From: Stenotrophomonas maltophilia
GTDB lineage: Bacteria > Pseudomonadota > Gammaproteobacteria > Xanthomonadales > Xanthomonadaceae
Reading direction: 5' to 3'
DNA: 64,000 bases
NCBI RefSeq assembly: GCF_003205835.1
Contig: NZ_CP029773.1
Span: 2,388,501 to 2,452,500, forward strand
This document shows positions 39,021-48,549 of this stretch, one piece after another. The translations under genes and the position numbers were made by a program. Below the pieces are notes generated by a model. It saw nothing but the letters and a program-made list of their open reading frames with translations, did no database searches and was not told the DNA's origin. Within the stretch, counting starts at the first letter, position 1. The number at the start of each line of letters is the position of its first letter.

Positions 39021-40606
39021 ATGCCCGGAACCTCGTCAATGACGCCATCTGGGGGCGCCAGCATCGAGGAGTTGGGCCTTCGTGGCACCCTTTTCCTGGC
39101 CGCACTGTTGGCCGCGCAGCTACGACGCATACCGGTGGCGCCCACACGCCGCTCTACCTTGCTGGTGCTGGACGCGCTGCGAGACTTGGCCTTGATCCAA
39201 GTTCCCTGGCCAGCGGATCGATGGCAGATCCGACCCGATGCTGAGGTCACGCCCATCGAAGATCTGCAATGGGCTTTCGCCTGCCTGCCGGTGCTGCCGA
39301 TCTGCAAGCACGACGTCAGCGGCTGAGCCAGCGGTTAGAACCGCTGGCCAAGCGCCGCTCGCATCCTACCGATGCGGCCATGGCACACACCCATCTTCTG
39401 CGCTTGGGCTTCCTAGCCGATCCGCACGATCCGCAACGGCAAGCCGAGATCGTCAAGGGGTTCAATACGTTGCTGCGTGAAGTCGAGAGGCTGCCCGATT
39501 ACCCGGTGGAGTCGCTGTGCGAGACGATTTCCGTGTTTGCCCAACTCCCGTTCACGGTTGAGGGGATCGATGCCATCGCCGATCGTGCTGGCGAGTTGGT
39601 GGGCCAGCGCCTCGGCGCGCACGCTCAAGCGCGCCAGCTATTGGACCGCGCAACACACAAGGTAGAGAAGAAGGCGCCGGAGGAGGCCTTGCGCTTGCTG
39701 GGGCGTGCTATTGGGCTGCTGCAGCGACAGCACTCCCGTGAGCTTTACCTAGAAGGAGCCTGGATCGCCTCCCAAGCGTATTGCGAGGTGGGTTTGTTCT
39801 GGGCAGCCCGCGCGCACTTGCTGCTGGGCCTGAGCCGTTCGTTGCGCAGCGTGATCGAGGATGCGGAGATCTCTTTCGACTCGCTCAACTTCGCATTGCG
39901 GTTAGCCTGGGTGGAGTTGGCGGCCGGTCGCTTGCCGCTGCTGCTGGAAGCCTTGGCGTACGCCGATGTCATGGCCATTGCACTGGACTTGTCCGACCAC
40001 GCCAAGACGGCTTACTTCGACGAACGGCAAGCCATCGAAGCTCGCTTGGCCTGGGCAATCGCACAAGCCACACCTGAGCACGCGCGCGCTATCTCAATCG
40101 CACCGCCTATCCTGGCCGAACGTCAACTGGACTTGGCCGAGCAGGTCACCTTGGCGTTGCTTGGTCACCCGCAACAAGCCTTGAAGGACATGACCGATGG
40201 GACCGACTTGGCCGCGATCCAGGCGATGGATTGGAAAGCCGACGCAGGTCGCATCGAGTGGGAGGCAGGCCTCGCCCAGACGCTGCGCACACGCATCGTC
40301 GCCGGTTGGCCGCACCGACATGAAGCGCATGTTCTCCCAGGACGCCGTGCACGAGCGCGCCTTCAACCTGCTGCAGGCCGTGGCCTTGGACGACAGCTCT
40401 CTCCGCTCACCGGGTCTGGCCGCGCTCTGCCCGACGGATTGCGCGCCGGTGGAACTGCTAGATGGCGGCCGCTTCAAGGCGGCGGCGGATGCGGCGAGCG
40501 AGAAAGGCATGTGGGAGGTACCGATGCAGACCGACGCGCCTCCGGCTTACCTGCTGCAGTTCAACCATCGGCAAACGCGCATGGTGGGGGTGATCAACAG
40601 TCCTCT
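39021..40606 (+). pseudogene. Unrecognised large protein, two frameshifts and 3' truncation
   Basis: Three frames read as one helical protein of about 520 residues with no motif I recognise. From 39021: IEELGLRGTLFLAALLAAQLRR to EDLQWAF. After an indel at about 39278: RLPAGAADLQARRQRLSQRLEP through TPEHARAISIAPPILAERQ to RTRIVA. After an extra G at 40304-40305: VGRTDMKRMFSQDAVHERAFNLLQ to RQTRMVGVINS. It is then fused directly to the recombinase remnant at about 40606. It is divergent from the XRE gene. The start is uncertain (ATG 39021 or 39036, no clear ribosome site). The reading suggests truncation by the transposon unit. Confidence 0.6.
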
Positions 40607-41690
40607 CGGCGCTGCGTCATTTCGAGATCGAATGGGGCGGCCACCTGCCCGCCACACCCGACAGCGTCGCCCGCTACCTGGCTGAGCAGGCGCCCTTGCT
40701 GGCCATCAACACCCTCAAGCAGCGTCTGGCGGCGCTGGCGCATTGGCACGGCGAACACGGCTTCGTGGATCCGACGCGTGCCCCCCTGGTACGCAAGGTC
40801 CTCAAGGGGATTCAGACCCTGCACCCACGTGTGGAGAAGCAGGCTACGCCCCTGCAGTTGAGCCAACTGACCCAGGTAGCCGACTGGCTGGATGCGTCCA
40901 TTCTGGCCAGTCAGGGCCGCAGCGACCAGGCTGGCGCCTTGAGGGCCATGCGTGACCGGGCTCTGGTGCTGCTGGGCTTCTGGCGGGGATTTCGCGGCGA
41001 TGAGCTGATCCGCCTGCGGATCGAGCACCTGACCATCGTGCCCAACGAAGGCATGATCTGTTTCCTGCCCCGCAGCAAGGGCGATCGGCAATCCCAGGGC
41101 AACACCTACAAGGTCCCCGCCCTATCGCGCTTGTGCCCGGTCACTGCCACTTCGCAATGGCTGCAGGCCTGCGCCATCACCTCCGGTCCCGTGTTTCATG
41201 GCGTCGACCAATGGGGACATCTCGGCGAGAAAGCGCTGCACCCCAACAGTCTGATCCCGCTGCTACGCGATCTGTTCACCTGCGCCGGACTGGAGGCGGT
41301 GGCGGGCTACAGCAGCCATTCGTTGCGACGTGGGTTTGCCGGATGGGCCAACGACAATGGCTGGGATGTGAAGGCCTTGATGGAATACGTGGGATGGCGT
41401 GATGTCCACTCTGCCATGCGTTACATCCAGGGTCGTGACCCGTTTGCACGGCACAAAATGGAGGCTGGCCTGCAAAGCCCCCCAGGCACTACCGTGGCGT
41501 TGCCTGGTCCGGCGGCCGAACCACCGCCGCAGATCACCCTCGTACTGCGTCTGCTGCTGACCCCGTTCACGCCCAAGGGACGCGGCGTTGCCAAGGCCCG
41601 AGCCCGGATGGAAGCCATGACGTTGGCACCTTACCGGGCTCACCGCCTGGACATGGACGGCACCCAGTACCAGCTGACCGCATCACCCGC
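40606..41690 (+). pseudogene. Tyrosine recombinase, 5'-truncated copy
   Basis: The frame reads SALRHFEIEWGGHLPATPDSVARYLAEQ and continues through the full catalytic domain (FWRGFRGDELIRLRIEH, HSLRRGFAGWANDNGWD, VGWRDVHSAMRYI). It is a close relative of the copy at 21.6 kb, but its first 22 or so residues are replaced by the end of the preceding gene, with stop codons upstream. A TTG at 40696 could act as an internal start. An extended, unfamiliar C-terminal segment (PPPQITLVLRLLLTPFTPKGRG...) runs to about 41690. Confidence 0.75.
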
Positions 41691-41872
41691 CGACCCGCAC
41701 CTTGGCAGTCCTCCAGGCCGAAGGCGTAGAATTGAATCCGGAAGTGTTAGGGGGCCTGTCCCCTTACCGGACCAGTCATATCAACCGGTTTGGCGACTAC
41801 ACCCTGGACCTTGAGCGAGAGGTGGCACCGCTTGAGTTTACCGAGATTATGATCGAACCAACGCTCAAATAG
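41690..41872 (+). pseudogene. tnpA: Tn3-family transposase, C-terminal remnant
   Basis: A short frame, RTLAVLQAEGVELNPEVLGG then LSPYRTSHINRFGDYTLDLER, ends at the TAG at 41870-41872. The LSPY..SH..RFGDY block is the conserved end of Tn3-family transposases and aligns by eye with the end of the intact tnpA (LSPYVTSHVKRFGDY), though flanking residues differ. About 920 residues are missing. With the recombinase remnant it forms a collapsed tnpI-tnpA unit. Confidence 0.78.
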
Positions 41873-41906
41873 ACTCTGACAACATTGAAGCGATTACAGG
41901 TGACGT

Positions 41907-42239
41907 ATGCCGAAGAATGAGAGAACCGGGGCGAAAGTGGCCAGCAAGGCGTCCAAGACCCTGCGAAACAGTGCTGCGTCGAAGACCACCAAGTCTCTTG
42001 CCGGCAGTGCGCTGTCTCAATCGCGCACCAAGAACAAGTCTTCCGAACGCGCAGCATCACTGGCATCCAAGACGCTGACCAGCAAAGGCAGCTCCAAGAG
42101 TGCGAAAAGCTTAGCCGGCAGCGTGCTGACCCAGCGTTCGGCAAGTGCGTTTCCGGTCAAGTCCTTCGCCATCATCGGCAGCACGCTGTCGAAGTCAGAG
42201 CGTAGCGCTGCGGTCCGGAAAGTGGCCAAGAAGAAGTAG
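41907..42239 (+). CDS. Small basic Ser/Lys/Ala-rich repeat protein
   Basis: The 110-residue product is strongly basic and low in complexity. It has two imperfect repeats: ASKASKTLRNSAASKTTKSLAGSALSQ and ASKTLTSKGSSKSAKSLAGSVLTQ, then a tail VKSFAIIGSTLSKSERSAAVRKVAKKK. AGGTGA precedes the start. It lies six bases before the TIR/deoxyribosyltransferase-like gene and forms an apparent two-gene unit. Possible roles are nucleic-acid binding or an antitoxin-like or adaptor function; none is demonstrated. I recall similar basic proteins paired with such partners but cannot verify this. Confidence 0.7.
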   Translation: MPKNERTGAKVASKASKTLRNSAASKTTKSLAGSALSQSRTKNKSSERAASLASKTLTSKGSSKSAKSLAGSVLTQRSASAFPVKSFAIIGSTLSKSERSAAVRKVAKKK

Positions 42240-42245
42240 CCGACC

Positions 42246-42878
42246 ATGGCAAGGACTAAGGCAGCAATCAACCCTGACTACGTCTTCATCAATTGCCCTT
42301 TCACGACAGACTATCGCGCCCTGTTTGATTGCATGGTCTTCACTATCCTGGCATGTGGCTTCCAACCGCGCTCCGCGCTAGAGGCGGCTGATGGCGGGGA
42401 TGTCAGGATGGATAAGATTGTGCGTCTTATCAAAGAGTCGACCTACAGCATTCATGACTTGTCGGCGGTGGCGCTTGACGACACAAACAACCTACCCCGA
42501 TTCAATATGCCGTTTGAGCTTGGGATGGTAATTGGTTGCAAGAAGATCGCTGGTCGCGCCTATGCCTCACGCTCGGTGCTTATCCTCGAACAGACAAAGT
42601 ACACGAGTCAGAAATGTCTTTCGGATATCGCGGGCCAGGATCTGAAGGCCCATGGCGGCCAGCCGCAAACGCTGTGCCGAATCGTTCGCTCGTGGCTGGT
42701 GGCCGAGTCAGGCAGGTCGAAGATTCCTGGGCAAACGGCAATATTCAACGCCTATACAAGATTCTCCGCAGAGCTTCCCGACATCTGTGGCGCCGCAGAT
42801 CTGGAGTACGAGGAACTGATTTATCCGGACCTCGTGGGCTTGGCCCAGCAGTGGCTGCAAGAACAGGCCAAAGCTTGA
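42246..42878 (+). CDS. TIR/nucleoside deoxyribosyltransferase-like protein
   Basis: The 210-residue product starts near a strand YVFINCPFTTDYRALFDCMVFTILACGFQPRSALEA. It has YSIHDLSAVALDD and RFNMPFELGMVIGCK, the pattern of nucleoside 2-deoxyribosyltransferase/TIR-like folds in which the Glu of FELG is the catalytic candidate. The C-terminal helices include YTSQKCLSDIAGQDLKAHGGQ. Enzymes of this fold cleave N-glycosidic bonds of nucleotides or NAD+. Its neighbour is the basic repeat protein. A defence or toxin role is a reasonable inference only. An intrinsic terminator follows at 42942. Confidence 0.68.
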   Translation: MARTKAAINPDYVFINCPFTTDYRALFDCMVFTILACGFQPRSALEAADGGDVRMDKIVRLIKESTYSIHDLSAVALDDTNNLPRFNMPFELGMVIGCKKIAGRAYASRSVLILEQTKYTSQKCLSDIAGQDLKAHGGQPQTLCRIVRSWLVAESGRSKIPGQTAIFNAYTRFSAELPDICGAADLEYEELIYPDLVGLAQQWLQEQAKA

Positions 42879-42941
42879 GGGCGTTCGCACTAGAGATGCG
42901 ATTTACTGGGATTGAAGTGCGCAAGAATCCAATCGAATCAG

Positions 42942-42970
42942 CTAGTTGAGCGCAACTAGGCTGTTTTTCT
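42942..42970 (+). terminator. Intrinsic terminator after the TIR-like gene
   Basis: A perfect 7-bp stem CTAGTTG-AGCG-CAACTAG (42942-42959) is followed by GGCTGTTTTTCT on the plus strand, a standard terminator 63 bases past the TIR-like stop. The left arm also supplies the stop codon of the minus-strand dehydrogenase remnant. Confidence 0.7.
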
Positions 42971-43992
42971 CACGAATCCCTGCCGACCCTCGGACGTGCC
43001 TGCCGCGCTTACGCAGCGAATGGAAGGACTGATGGAAGGTGAAGGCGCGGCCCAGCGCGTCAATGGAGATATGCGTCCCACCCTGCGTTGCCTGTTTCAC
43101 GGCCTCACCGACCTGAAGCGGCGTCAGACCAGTAGCATTGATTGTGAACTGGGCTCCCTCTTCCTTTGCCTTTTGAAGCTTGCGGTCATCGACATCTACG
43201 GCGACCACCAACGCGTCACTCGCACTGGCGATCTGCACTGCAGACAGTCCAACACCACCACAGCCATGAACTGCCACCCACTCGCCCGGTCGCGCCCTGC
43301 CCTGCGCCTGAACAGCGCGATGCGCCGTCATGTATCGACATCCCAAGGCCGCAGCAGAAACCGTGGATACCTCGTCAGGAAGCTTGATGCAGTTGAGATC
43401 AGCAGAGGTCACCGTAACGTATTCTGCCCAGCCACCATCGCGCATAACCCCTGCTACAACCCCGTTGTCGCACAGGTTCTGGAGACCTGCGCGGCAGTGC
43501 GGGCAGGTGCCGTCGGATTCATGAAAGGGAGCGGTCACACGGTCGCCGACCTTTACACTGCGCACCTGGTTCCCTACCTCAACCACAACGCCACCGATTT
43601 CATGTCCGGTGTTCGCGGGCAGTCGCAGATTGAGGCCGAGCCATGTCATGTCCTGGTTCCAGAAGTGCCAGTCGCTACGGCAAATGCCGCTTGCCTCAAT
43701 CTTGATGATGGCCCCGTCTGGACGGGGACGCTCGATCGGCATCTCGATGACGTTCACGCCCCCCCCGGAAGGCGGTCATTTGCGCAATCCGCTTACGGCT
43801 TGTGCCGGCAGTAGCCTGCGAAGTGTGTGCGCCGCTTCCCAAGCCGTTATGGTTCCTAGGCGTTGCTTGAGCCAGCACGGCGGCTGCGGGCGCGGCGAGG
43901 AGGCCGGCCCCTACCATTTTTAGGGTCTGCCGGCGTCCGGCCTGGGTTGTTTCTGTCGCAGTCTCTGATGGGTTGTCGCTGGAGTTGTGCAT
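42942..43992 (-). pseudogene. Zinc-dependent alcohol dehydrogenase with Tat-like signal; frameshifted and 3'-truncated
   Basis: The first frame (from 43992) has a twin-Arg signal-like start (AGRRQTLKMVGAGLLAAPAAAVLA) and runs to QMTAFRGG. After a C8 run (plus strand 43759-43766) the second frame continues VNVIEMPIERPRPDGAIIKI. It has the zinc sites GHEIGG and a structural DGTCPHCRAGLQNLC, and the Rossmann VHGCGGVGLSAVQIA. The end, after LRKRGRHV, is foreign (RGSAGIREKNSLVALN), so roughly 80 C-terminal residues are lost. The C8 run could be a phase-variable slip or a miscall, but the truncation makes it a remnant in either case. Confidence 0.72.
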
Positions 43993-44297
43993 TGTTGGCC
44001 ATCCATTTAGGGCGATTGACGTATCAGGCGCTCAAGGCGCGCGACACCACGCTCCGAGCGTATCCATTCGGCCGCACCCATTACATGCCGTCATTGCGAA
44101 TAGGCTGCTGAGTCAGACCGATGAATCACCGCGCCGCCCCCCTCGTGCAACCGGGGGCGATTCAGTGACGGCGCCTATTTATCAGGATGGCTCAGTAGTG
44201 AGTCCTTGCCTGCGGGCTTAATCCCGTGACGACAGCCTCTTAGGATCATCTAAGCCGCATAACGTCGGCTCCCCCTTCTACGGACGATCCATATTCG
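43993..44297. other. Intergenic region between divergent ADH remnant and MFS gene
   Basis: About 305 bases with only short overlapping frames and no convincing gene. A divergent promoter pair for the dehydrogenase and transporter would be expected here, but no clear -35/-10 pair stands out. No repeat or terminator was seen. Confidence 0.4.
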
Positions 44298-45570
44298 ATG
44301 TCGCACGAAGATTCCTGCCAGCGTGAACGCACATGCCTCGGCGATGGGCCGGAAGCGGGCCGCAGCACAACGGCCGTTGAGCAGGAGCTGAGGGTCCTCC
44401 TGATCCTTAGTGCATTGATGTCGTTTGCATCAATCTCAACAGATATTTACCTTCCCGCGCTCCCGAGTCTGGTGGATGCGCTGCACACTACCGCAGCTTC
44501 GATCGAACTGACGTTCTCCGGCTTTTTGATTGGATTCAGCCTAGGCCAACTGATATGGCCCTTTGAGTGACCGAGTGGGCCGTCGCCGCCCTACTGCTGT
44601 TGGTTTGGGTCTGTTCGTAGTGGGCTCCGCGGGATGTGCCATGTCTACTACTGTTGAGCAGTTGACGGCGTGGCGCGTACTTCAGGCGTTGGGAGCCTGC
44701 GTGGGGCCGGTTCTATCAAGGGCGATGGTTCGCGACCTCTATGGCCGCGAGCAGGCTGCCAAGAAGCTGTCCACCCTAATCTTGATCATGGGCATTGCGC
44801 CGCTCGCCGGACCATTGGTCGGCGGTCAGGTGCTGGCGCTTGGCTCCTGGCACGAAATTTTTTGGCTACTTGCGGGAATTGGGCTGGTCACGGGTGCTTC
44901 GCTGTTCTGGCTTCCGGAAAGCCTACCTCCCCACCGGCGAGCACGCGCGCCATTGGTGCACGCCCTGAAGGACTATTGGATCCTCATCCAAGACCCAAAA
45001 CTAGTCGCGTATGCGATGTCTGGAGCATTCTTTTATAGCGGCGTGTATGCCTTTATCGTCGGGACGCCGTTTGCGTATATTGATTTCTACGGCGTGTCTG
45101 CCCAGGCCTATGGCTGGCTGTTCGGCATCAATATTGTAGGGATGATGGCCGCGAACATGGCTAATGCCCGGTTGCTGCCACGTTTTCACAGTGATCAGAT
45201 TTTCCGCGTGGGCGTAACCATACTTCTCGCATCAGGCGGGGCAATCGTAATTACCGGTGTGACCGGGATTGGGGGGCTGGCCGGCTTGGTGATTCCAGTA
45301 CTCGTATACGTATCGATGAATGGCCTGATCGTGGCCAACTCCGTCGCCTGCGCCCTGGCAGATCACCCTCAGCGCGCCGGAGCGACGTCCTCGCTCTTAG
45401 GGGCGCTTCACTACGGGAGTGGAATATTCAGCGCCGCCTTGGTGGGGTGGTTCTCCGATGGGACCCCCGCGGCCATGGCGATAATCATGGGCGCAGCGGC
45501 CGTGGGGAGCTCGGCGTCGCTTGTTGTCCTGCTCGCCCTAACGTGGATCCACCGTCGAGCCTGCCAATAA
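44298..45570 (+). CDS. Bcr/CflA-type MFS drug transporter, frameshifted
   Basis: The first frame encodes helix 1 (LRVLLILSALMSFASISTDIYLPALPSL) and helix 2 up to GFSLGQLIW. The second frame resumes at LSDRVGRRRPTAVGLGLF, the MFS loop 2-3 motif, and continues through the remaining helices to RRACQ. The break is at TGGCC (44556-44560); two more G bases would give LIWGPLSDRVGRRRP. The family is Bcr/CflA (12 helices), exporting drugs or similar compounds. It is followed 78 bases later by an alpha/beta hydrolase on the same strand. Confidence 0.82.
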
Positions 45571-45648
45571 CAGACACGTGTAGAGCGATGGGTCCTGAAA
45601 TGTCCTCGCTTACCAATTTTCAACGTAAATCAATCCAGGATAAGTAAC

Positions 45649-46704
45649 ATGCCCAGCATTAAATTGAAGAGCGCCGCGCTTGCCGCGGTACTTGGTGCAA
45701 CGACCATGAGCGTAGACGAAGCCGACTACCGCAAGAATCCCTTTACCCTGGCCTATGAAGGAGCCATCACGGATAATGCACCTGGAAAAGTGAACATGTA
45801 TCCGGTCAGGTACGTGCTTAATGGCCTGGAAATTGCGGCAAATGTGTACACTCCCGTAGGTTATGGGCGCGACCGCAAGTATCCGACAATCGTTGTCGCG
45901 CATCCAAATGGAGGTGTAAAGGAACAAGTGGCTGGGCTCTACGCGCAGCGTCTTGCTGAGCAAGGGTACATTGCCATCACGGCCGATGCCGCATACCAAG
46001 GCGGTTCTTCCGGCTCTCCGCGCTATGTCGACAAGCCGAAGAATCGCGTTGAGGACATCCATGGCATGGCAGACTTCATCTCCAATTATGCCGGCGTGGA
46101 CGCATCACGCTTGGGATTGCTGGGTATCTGTGGTGGCGGTGGCTACTCGCTGAAAGCTGCCGAGTCGGACAAGCGCTTCAAAGCCGTTGCCACGATCAGC
46201 ATGTTCAATTCCGGCCGCGTTCGCCGGAATGGATTTATGGACTCGCAGATTCCTACCATTGGAAAGAGACTGCAGGAGGCTGCCCAGGCGCGAGCGACTG
46301 AGGCTGCAGGTGAGGAAGTCCCATATGCGAATGCCGTTGCACTGACCGACGAGCAGGTTGCCAGGTTGCCGTTTGAAATGTACCGGGAGGGGATCGTGTA
46401 TTGCACCAAGACCCATGCGCACCCAAACTCTGAGGCTCGCTACACGCTTAGCAGCATGATGGACCTGATGACGTGGGATGCAACTGATCAATTGGAGCTT
46501 CTTGATCAGCCGCTTCTCATGATTGCAGGCAGCCGGGCCGACAGCCTCTACATGTCCGAGGAGGCGATTCAAAAGGCCACCGGCACCAAGGACAAAGAGC
46601 TTGTCCTCATCGACGGTGCCTCGCATATCCAAACGTACTGGGTGCCGGAGTATGTTGATCAGATCTCGGATCGCCTGAAGAGCTTCTTTGGGCGAACCCT
46701 CTGA
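45649..46704 (+). CDS. Alpha/beta hydrolase, possibly secreted
   Basis: The 351-residue product has a weak signal-like start (LKSAALAAVLGATTMS) and an alpha/beta hydrolase fold: VNGLEIAANVYTP-like strand region, IVVAHPNGGVKEQ oxyanion turn, nucleophile elbow GICGGGGYS and a late DGASHIQTYW with the His. At the elbow the nucleophile position is Cys, not Ser, as in the dienelactone hydrolase-like / YcjY-like group. AGGA precedes the start. It may act on the substrate of the adjoining transporter or dehydrogenase, which is inference. Confidence 0.8.
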   Translation: MPSIKLKSAALAAVLGATTMSVDEADYRKNPFTLAYEGAITDNAPGKVNMYPVRYVLNGLEIAANVYTPVGYGRDRKYPTIVVAHPNGGVKEQVAGLYAQRLAEQGYIAITADAAYQGGSSGSPRYVDKPKNRVEDIHGMADFISNYAGVDASRLGLLGICGGGGYSLKAAESDKRFKAVATISMFNSGRVRRNGFMDSQIPTIGKRLQEAAQARATEAAGEEVPYANAVALTDEQVARLPFEMYREGIVYCTKTHAHPNSEARYTLSSMMDLMTWDATDQLELLDQPLLMIAGSRADSLYMSEEAIQKATGTKDKELVLIDGASHIQTYWVPEYVDQISDRLKSFFGRTL

Positions 46705-47036
46705 TTGAATAGCCGTGATCGAGATACGTTGGCTTTCCGGTGCTTCTCAGTGTCAGAACAGGAAGGCAAAAGAACTGGGTCAACGCAATCGAGCTCAGCA
46801 GGAGTCTTGAGCGAGATTCGACAGGCCTACGGGGATCGGGTCTTAGGACCGGGTCCTCCGTTCCAGGGCTGTGAAGGCGTTATGTGGATGGTCCATCGAT
46901 CGATTCGATTGGCCAAACTCTGATCTGCACTCCATCGCAGCCAGCTATCCCCATGCCCCTTAAAGTGAGGCGTTAGTTCGTGCGACTTGGCGTTTCACGT
47001 CGCAAGTCACAGCAAACTTGAACGGCTGTTGGCTCC
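46705..47036. other. Flank between the hydrolase gene and the IS3 element
   Basis: A 332-base stretch with one short frame (46705-46923) lacking any recognisable feature. It ends at the left inverted repeat of the IS3 element. Probably non-coding or a lost gene. Confidence 0.4.
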
Positions 47037-47037
47037 T

Positions 47038-47062
47038 GGGGTTCTACCCCGATATCACGGAC
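47038..47062 (+). repeat. IS3 element left inverted repeat
   Basis: GGGGTTCTACCCC followed by GATATCACGGAC pairs imperfectly with the reverse complement of 48239-48263 (GGGGTTCACCCCCG then TTTTCACGGAC). Confidence 0.75.
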
Positions 47063-47904
47063 GGTTCTAAAAGAGCTGCAATCTTCTGATCCTGCCTGGC
47101 GACCCTTCTGCGCATCCTCGGGTTGTGGCGCCGCTCGATGTAGTCAAACACATCCGCTCGTGCCGCATCGAGTGTGCGGTAGCTCGTTCGATAGATCCGC
47201 TCACGCTTCAGCAGCCCGAAAAAGCCTTCGCAGGCTGCGTTGTCACCGCAATGCCCCACCGCGCTCATTGAGCAGATCAGGCTGTTGGCGGCGAGATACC
47301 CTTGATATTCACCGCTGCGAAACTGACTACCACGGTCCGAATGCAGGGTCACCGCATGACTTCCTTGCCGCTGCCACACCGCCATCTGCACAGCCCGGAT
47401 CACCATCTGACGGTCCTGTCGATCGTGCATTGACCATCCCACAACGCGCTGGTCATAAAGATCCAGCACGATGCACAGATACAACTTGCCCTGCTGGGTC
47501 TTGATCTCGGTGATATCGGTCACCCACTTGGTCTCCGGCTCCAGCGCGACGAAATCGCGTTCGAGCAGGTTGACCACGCCCGGTGGCATCACGGCCGGAC
47601 TGCCACGCTGCCCCCGGCGTTTGCGCCGAGGCCAACCCTGCAGGCCGTCGGCCGCCATCAGGCGTGCTACCCGGTTCAGGCTGGCAGTCTCGCCCTCCTC
47701 AGCCAGGTCTTCGCGCATGCGGCCAGCTCCCAGCGTACCCCGGCTGTCCTCGTGAAGCTCACGCATTCGTAGTACCAGGCGCTCATTGTCGAGCTGCCGG
47801 GCGCTGGCAGGACGCTTGCTCCACTCGTAATAGCCGCTGGCCGAAACCTTCAGGCAACGGCACATCAGCCGAATCGGAAACTCATCGCGACAACGTTCGA
47901 TCAC
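47044..47904 (-). CDS. IS3-family transposase OrfB
   Basis: The 286-residue product has the rve/DDE catalytic core: [17 protein letters not shown] (Asp), [16 protein letters not shown] (Asp) and [17 protein letters not shown] (Glu). The N-terminal HTH_21-like part has [18 protein letters not shown]. In IS3 elements OrfB is normally made as an OrfAB fusion by -1 frameshifting from orfA, which ends nine bases upstream in another frame. Confidence 0.93.
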   Translation of the reverse strand: MIERCRDEFPIRLMCRCLKVSASGYYEWSKRPASARQLDNERLVLRMRELHEDSRGTLGAGRMREDLAEEGETASLNRVARLMAADGLQGWPRRKRRGQRGSPAVMPPGVVNLLERDFVALEPETKWVTDITEIKTQQGKLYLCIVLDLYDQRVVGWSMHDRQDRQMVIRAVQMAVWQRQGSHAVTLHSDRGSQFRSGEYQGYLAANSLICSMSAVGHCGDNAACEGFFGLLKRERIYRTSYRTLDAARADVFDYIERRHNPRMRRRVARQDQKIAALLEPSVISG

Positions 47905-47912
47905 CTGATACC

Positions 47913-48200
47913 TCAGGATGATCCCTTTGCAAAGAACGTCGCCGCTTCTCGCAAAAAATCCCGTTCCTTCTTCACCCGTGCCAGCTCGCGCTTGAGGCGG
48001 GCCAGCTCCTCATCCCTGGGTGTCCCGGTGCCGCCGAAGGCGGCAAATCCCGGGCTCTGCGCCTCGCGCTTCCAGCGGGTCAGCAGGGTATCGCGAATCC
48101 CCAGCTCCCGGGCCACCTGGGCACAGCTGACGCCGGGCTGGCTGGCCTGCTCAACCGCACCACGCTTGAACTCGGCACTGAACATCCTACGCTTTGACAT
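47913..48200 (-). CDS. IS3-family transposase OrfA
   Basis: The 95-residue product is a helix-turn-helix protein ([37 protein letters not shown]) followed by a leucine-zipper helix ([33 protein letters not shown]). The ATG at 48200 follows GAGGAG; a GTG two codons earlier is possible. It binds the element ends and supplies the first part of the OrfAB fusion. Confidence 0.9.
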   Translation of the reverse strand: MSKRRMFSAEFKRGAVEQASQPGVSCAQVARELGIRDTLLTRWKREAQSPGFAAFGGTGTPRDEELARLKRELARVKKERDFLREAATFFAKGSS

Positions 48201-48238
48201 GAACACTCCTCATGGCCTGAATCGGCCTTCTTGTAAGT

Positions 48239-48263
48239 GTCCGTGAAAACGGGGGTGAACCCC
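48239..48263 (+). repeat. IS3 element right inverted repeat
   Basis: GTCCGTGAAAACG followed by GGGGTGAACCCC is the partner of the left repeat and lies about 40 bases before the orfA start. Confidence 0.75.
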
Positions 48264-48549
48264 TGAGATTGGTTGGATTGCAGGAGGCCAGAAATCTTCC
48301 TGGCGTGGAAGACATGCACAAGAAGCTCGAGAGTTCAGGCCCGTGGCCCGAGCCTCTCTTAGCAGCAGTGCCCCAGAGTGGCTGCACGCAGGTCATGTTG
48401 TCGACTTTGGCGCGTCTCTTACCTGATCACAATGTGGTTCGTGGATGCACTGCATTATCATTCTGCAAGTGCTCTGTCGCCGCTAGAACCATTCGGCGCA
48501 ACGTCAAGTTGGCTGCTCCCCTGCTCCCCTGCCCCCCGGCAGGCAAGCG

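Larger units (their letters stand above)
47037..48264 (-). mobile_element. IS3-family insertion sequence
   Basis: A unit of about 1.23 kb holds orfA and orfB on the minus strand between imperfect 25-bp inverted repeats at 47038-47062 and 48239-48263. No target duplication was evident in the immediate flanks (CCT on the left, TGA on the right), so it may have recombined after insertion. Confidence 0.88.

Noticed and set aside
46705..46923. A 72-residue frame after the hydrolase gene
   Set aside because: No ribosome site or recognisable feature; it begins at the base after the hydrolase stop by chance.
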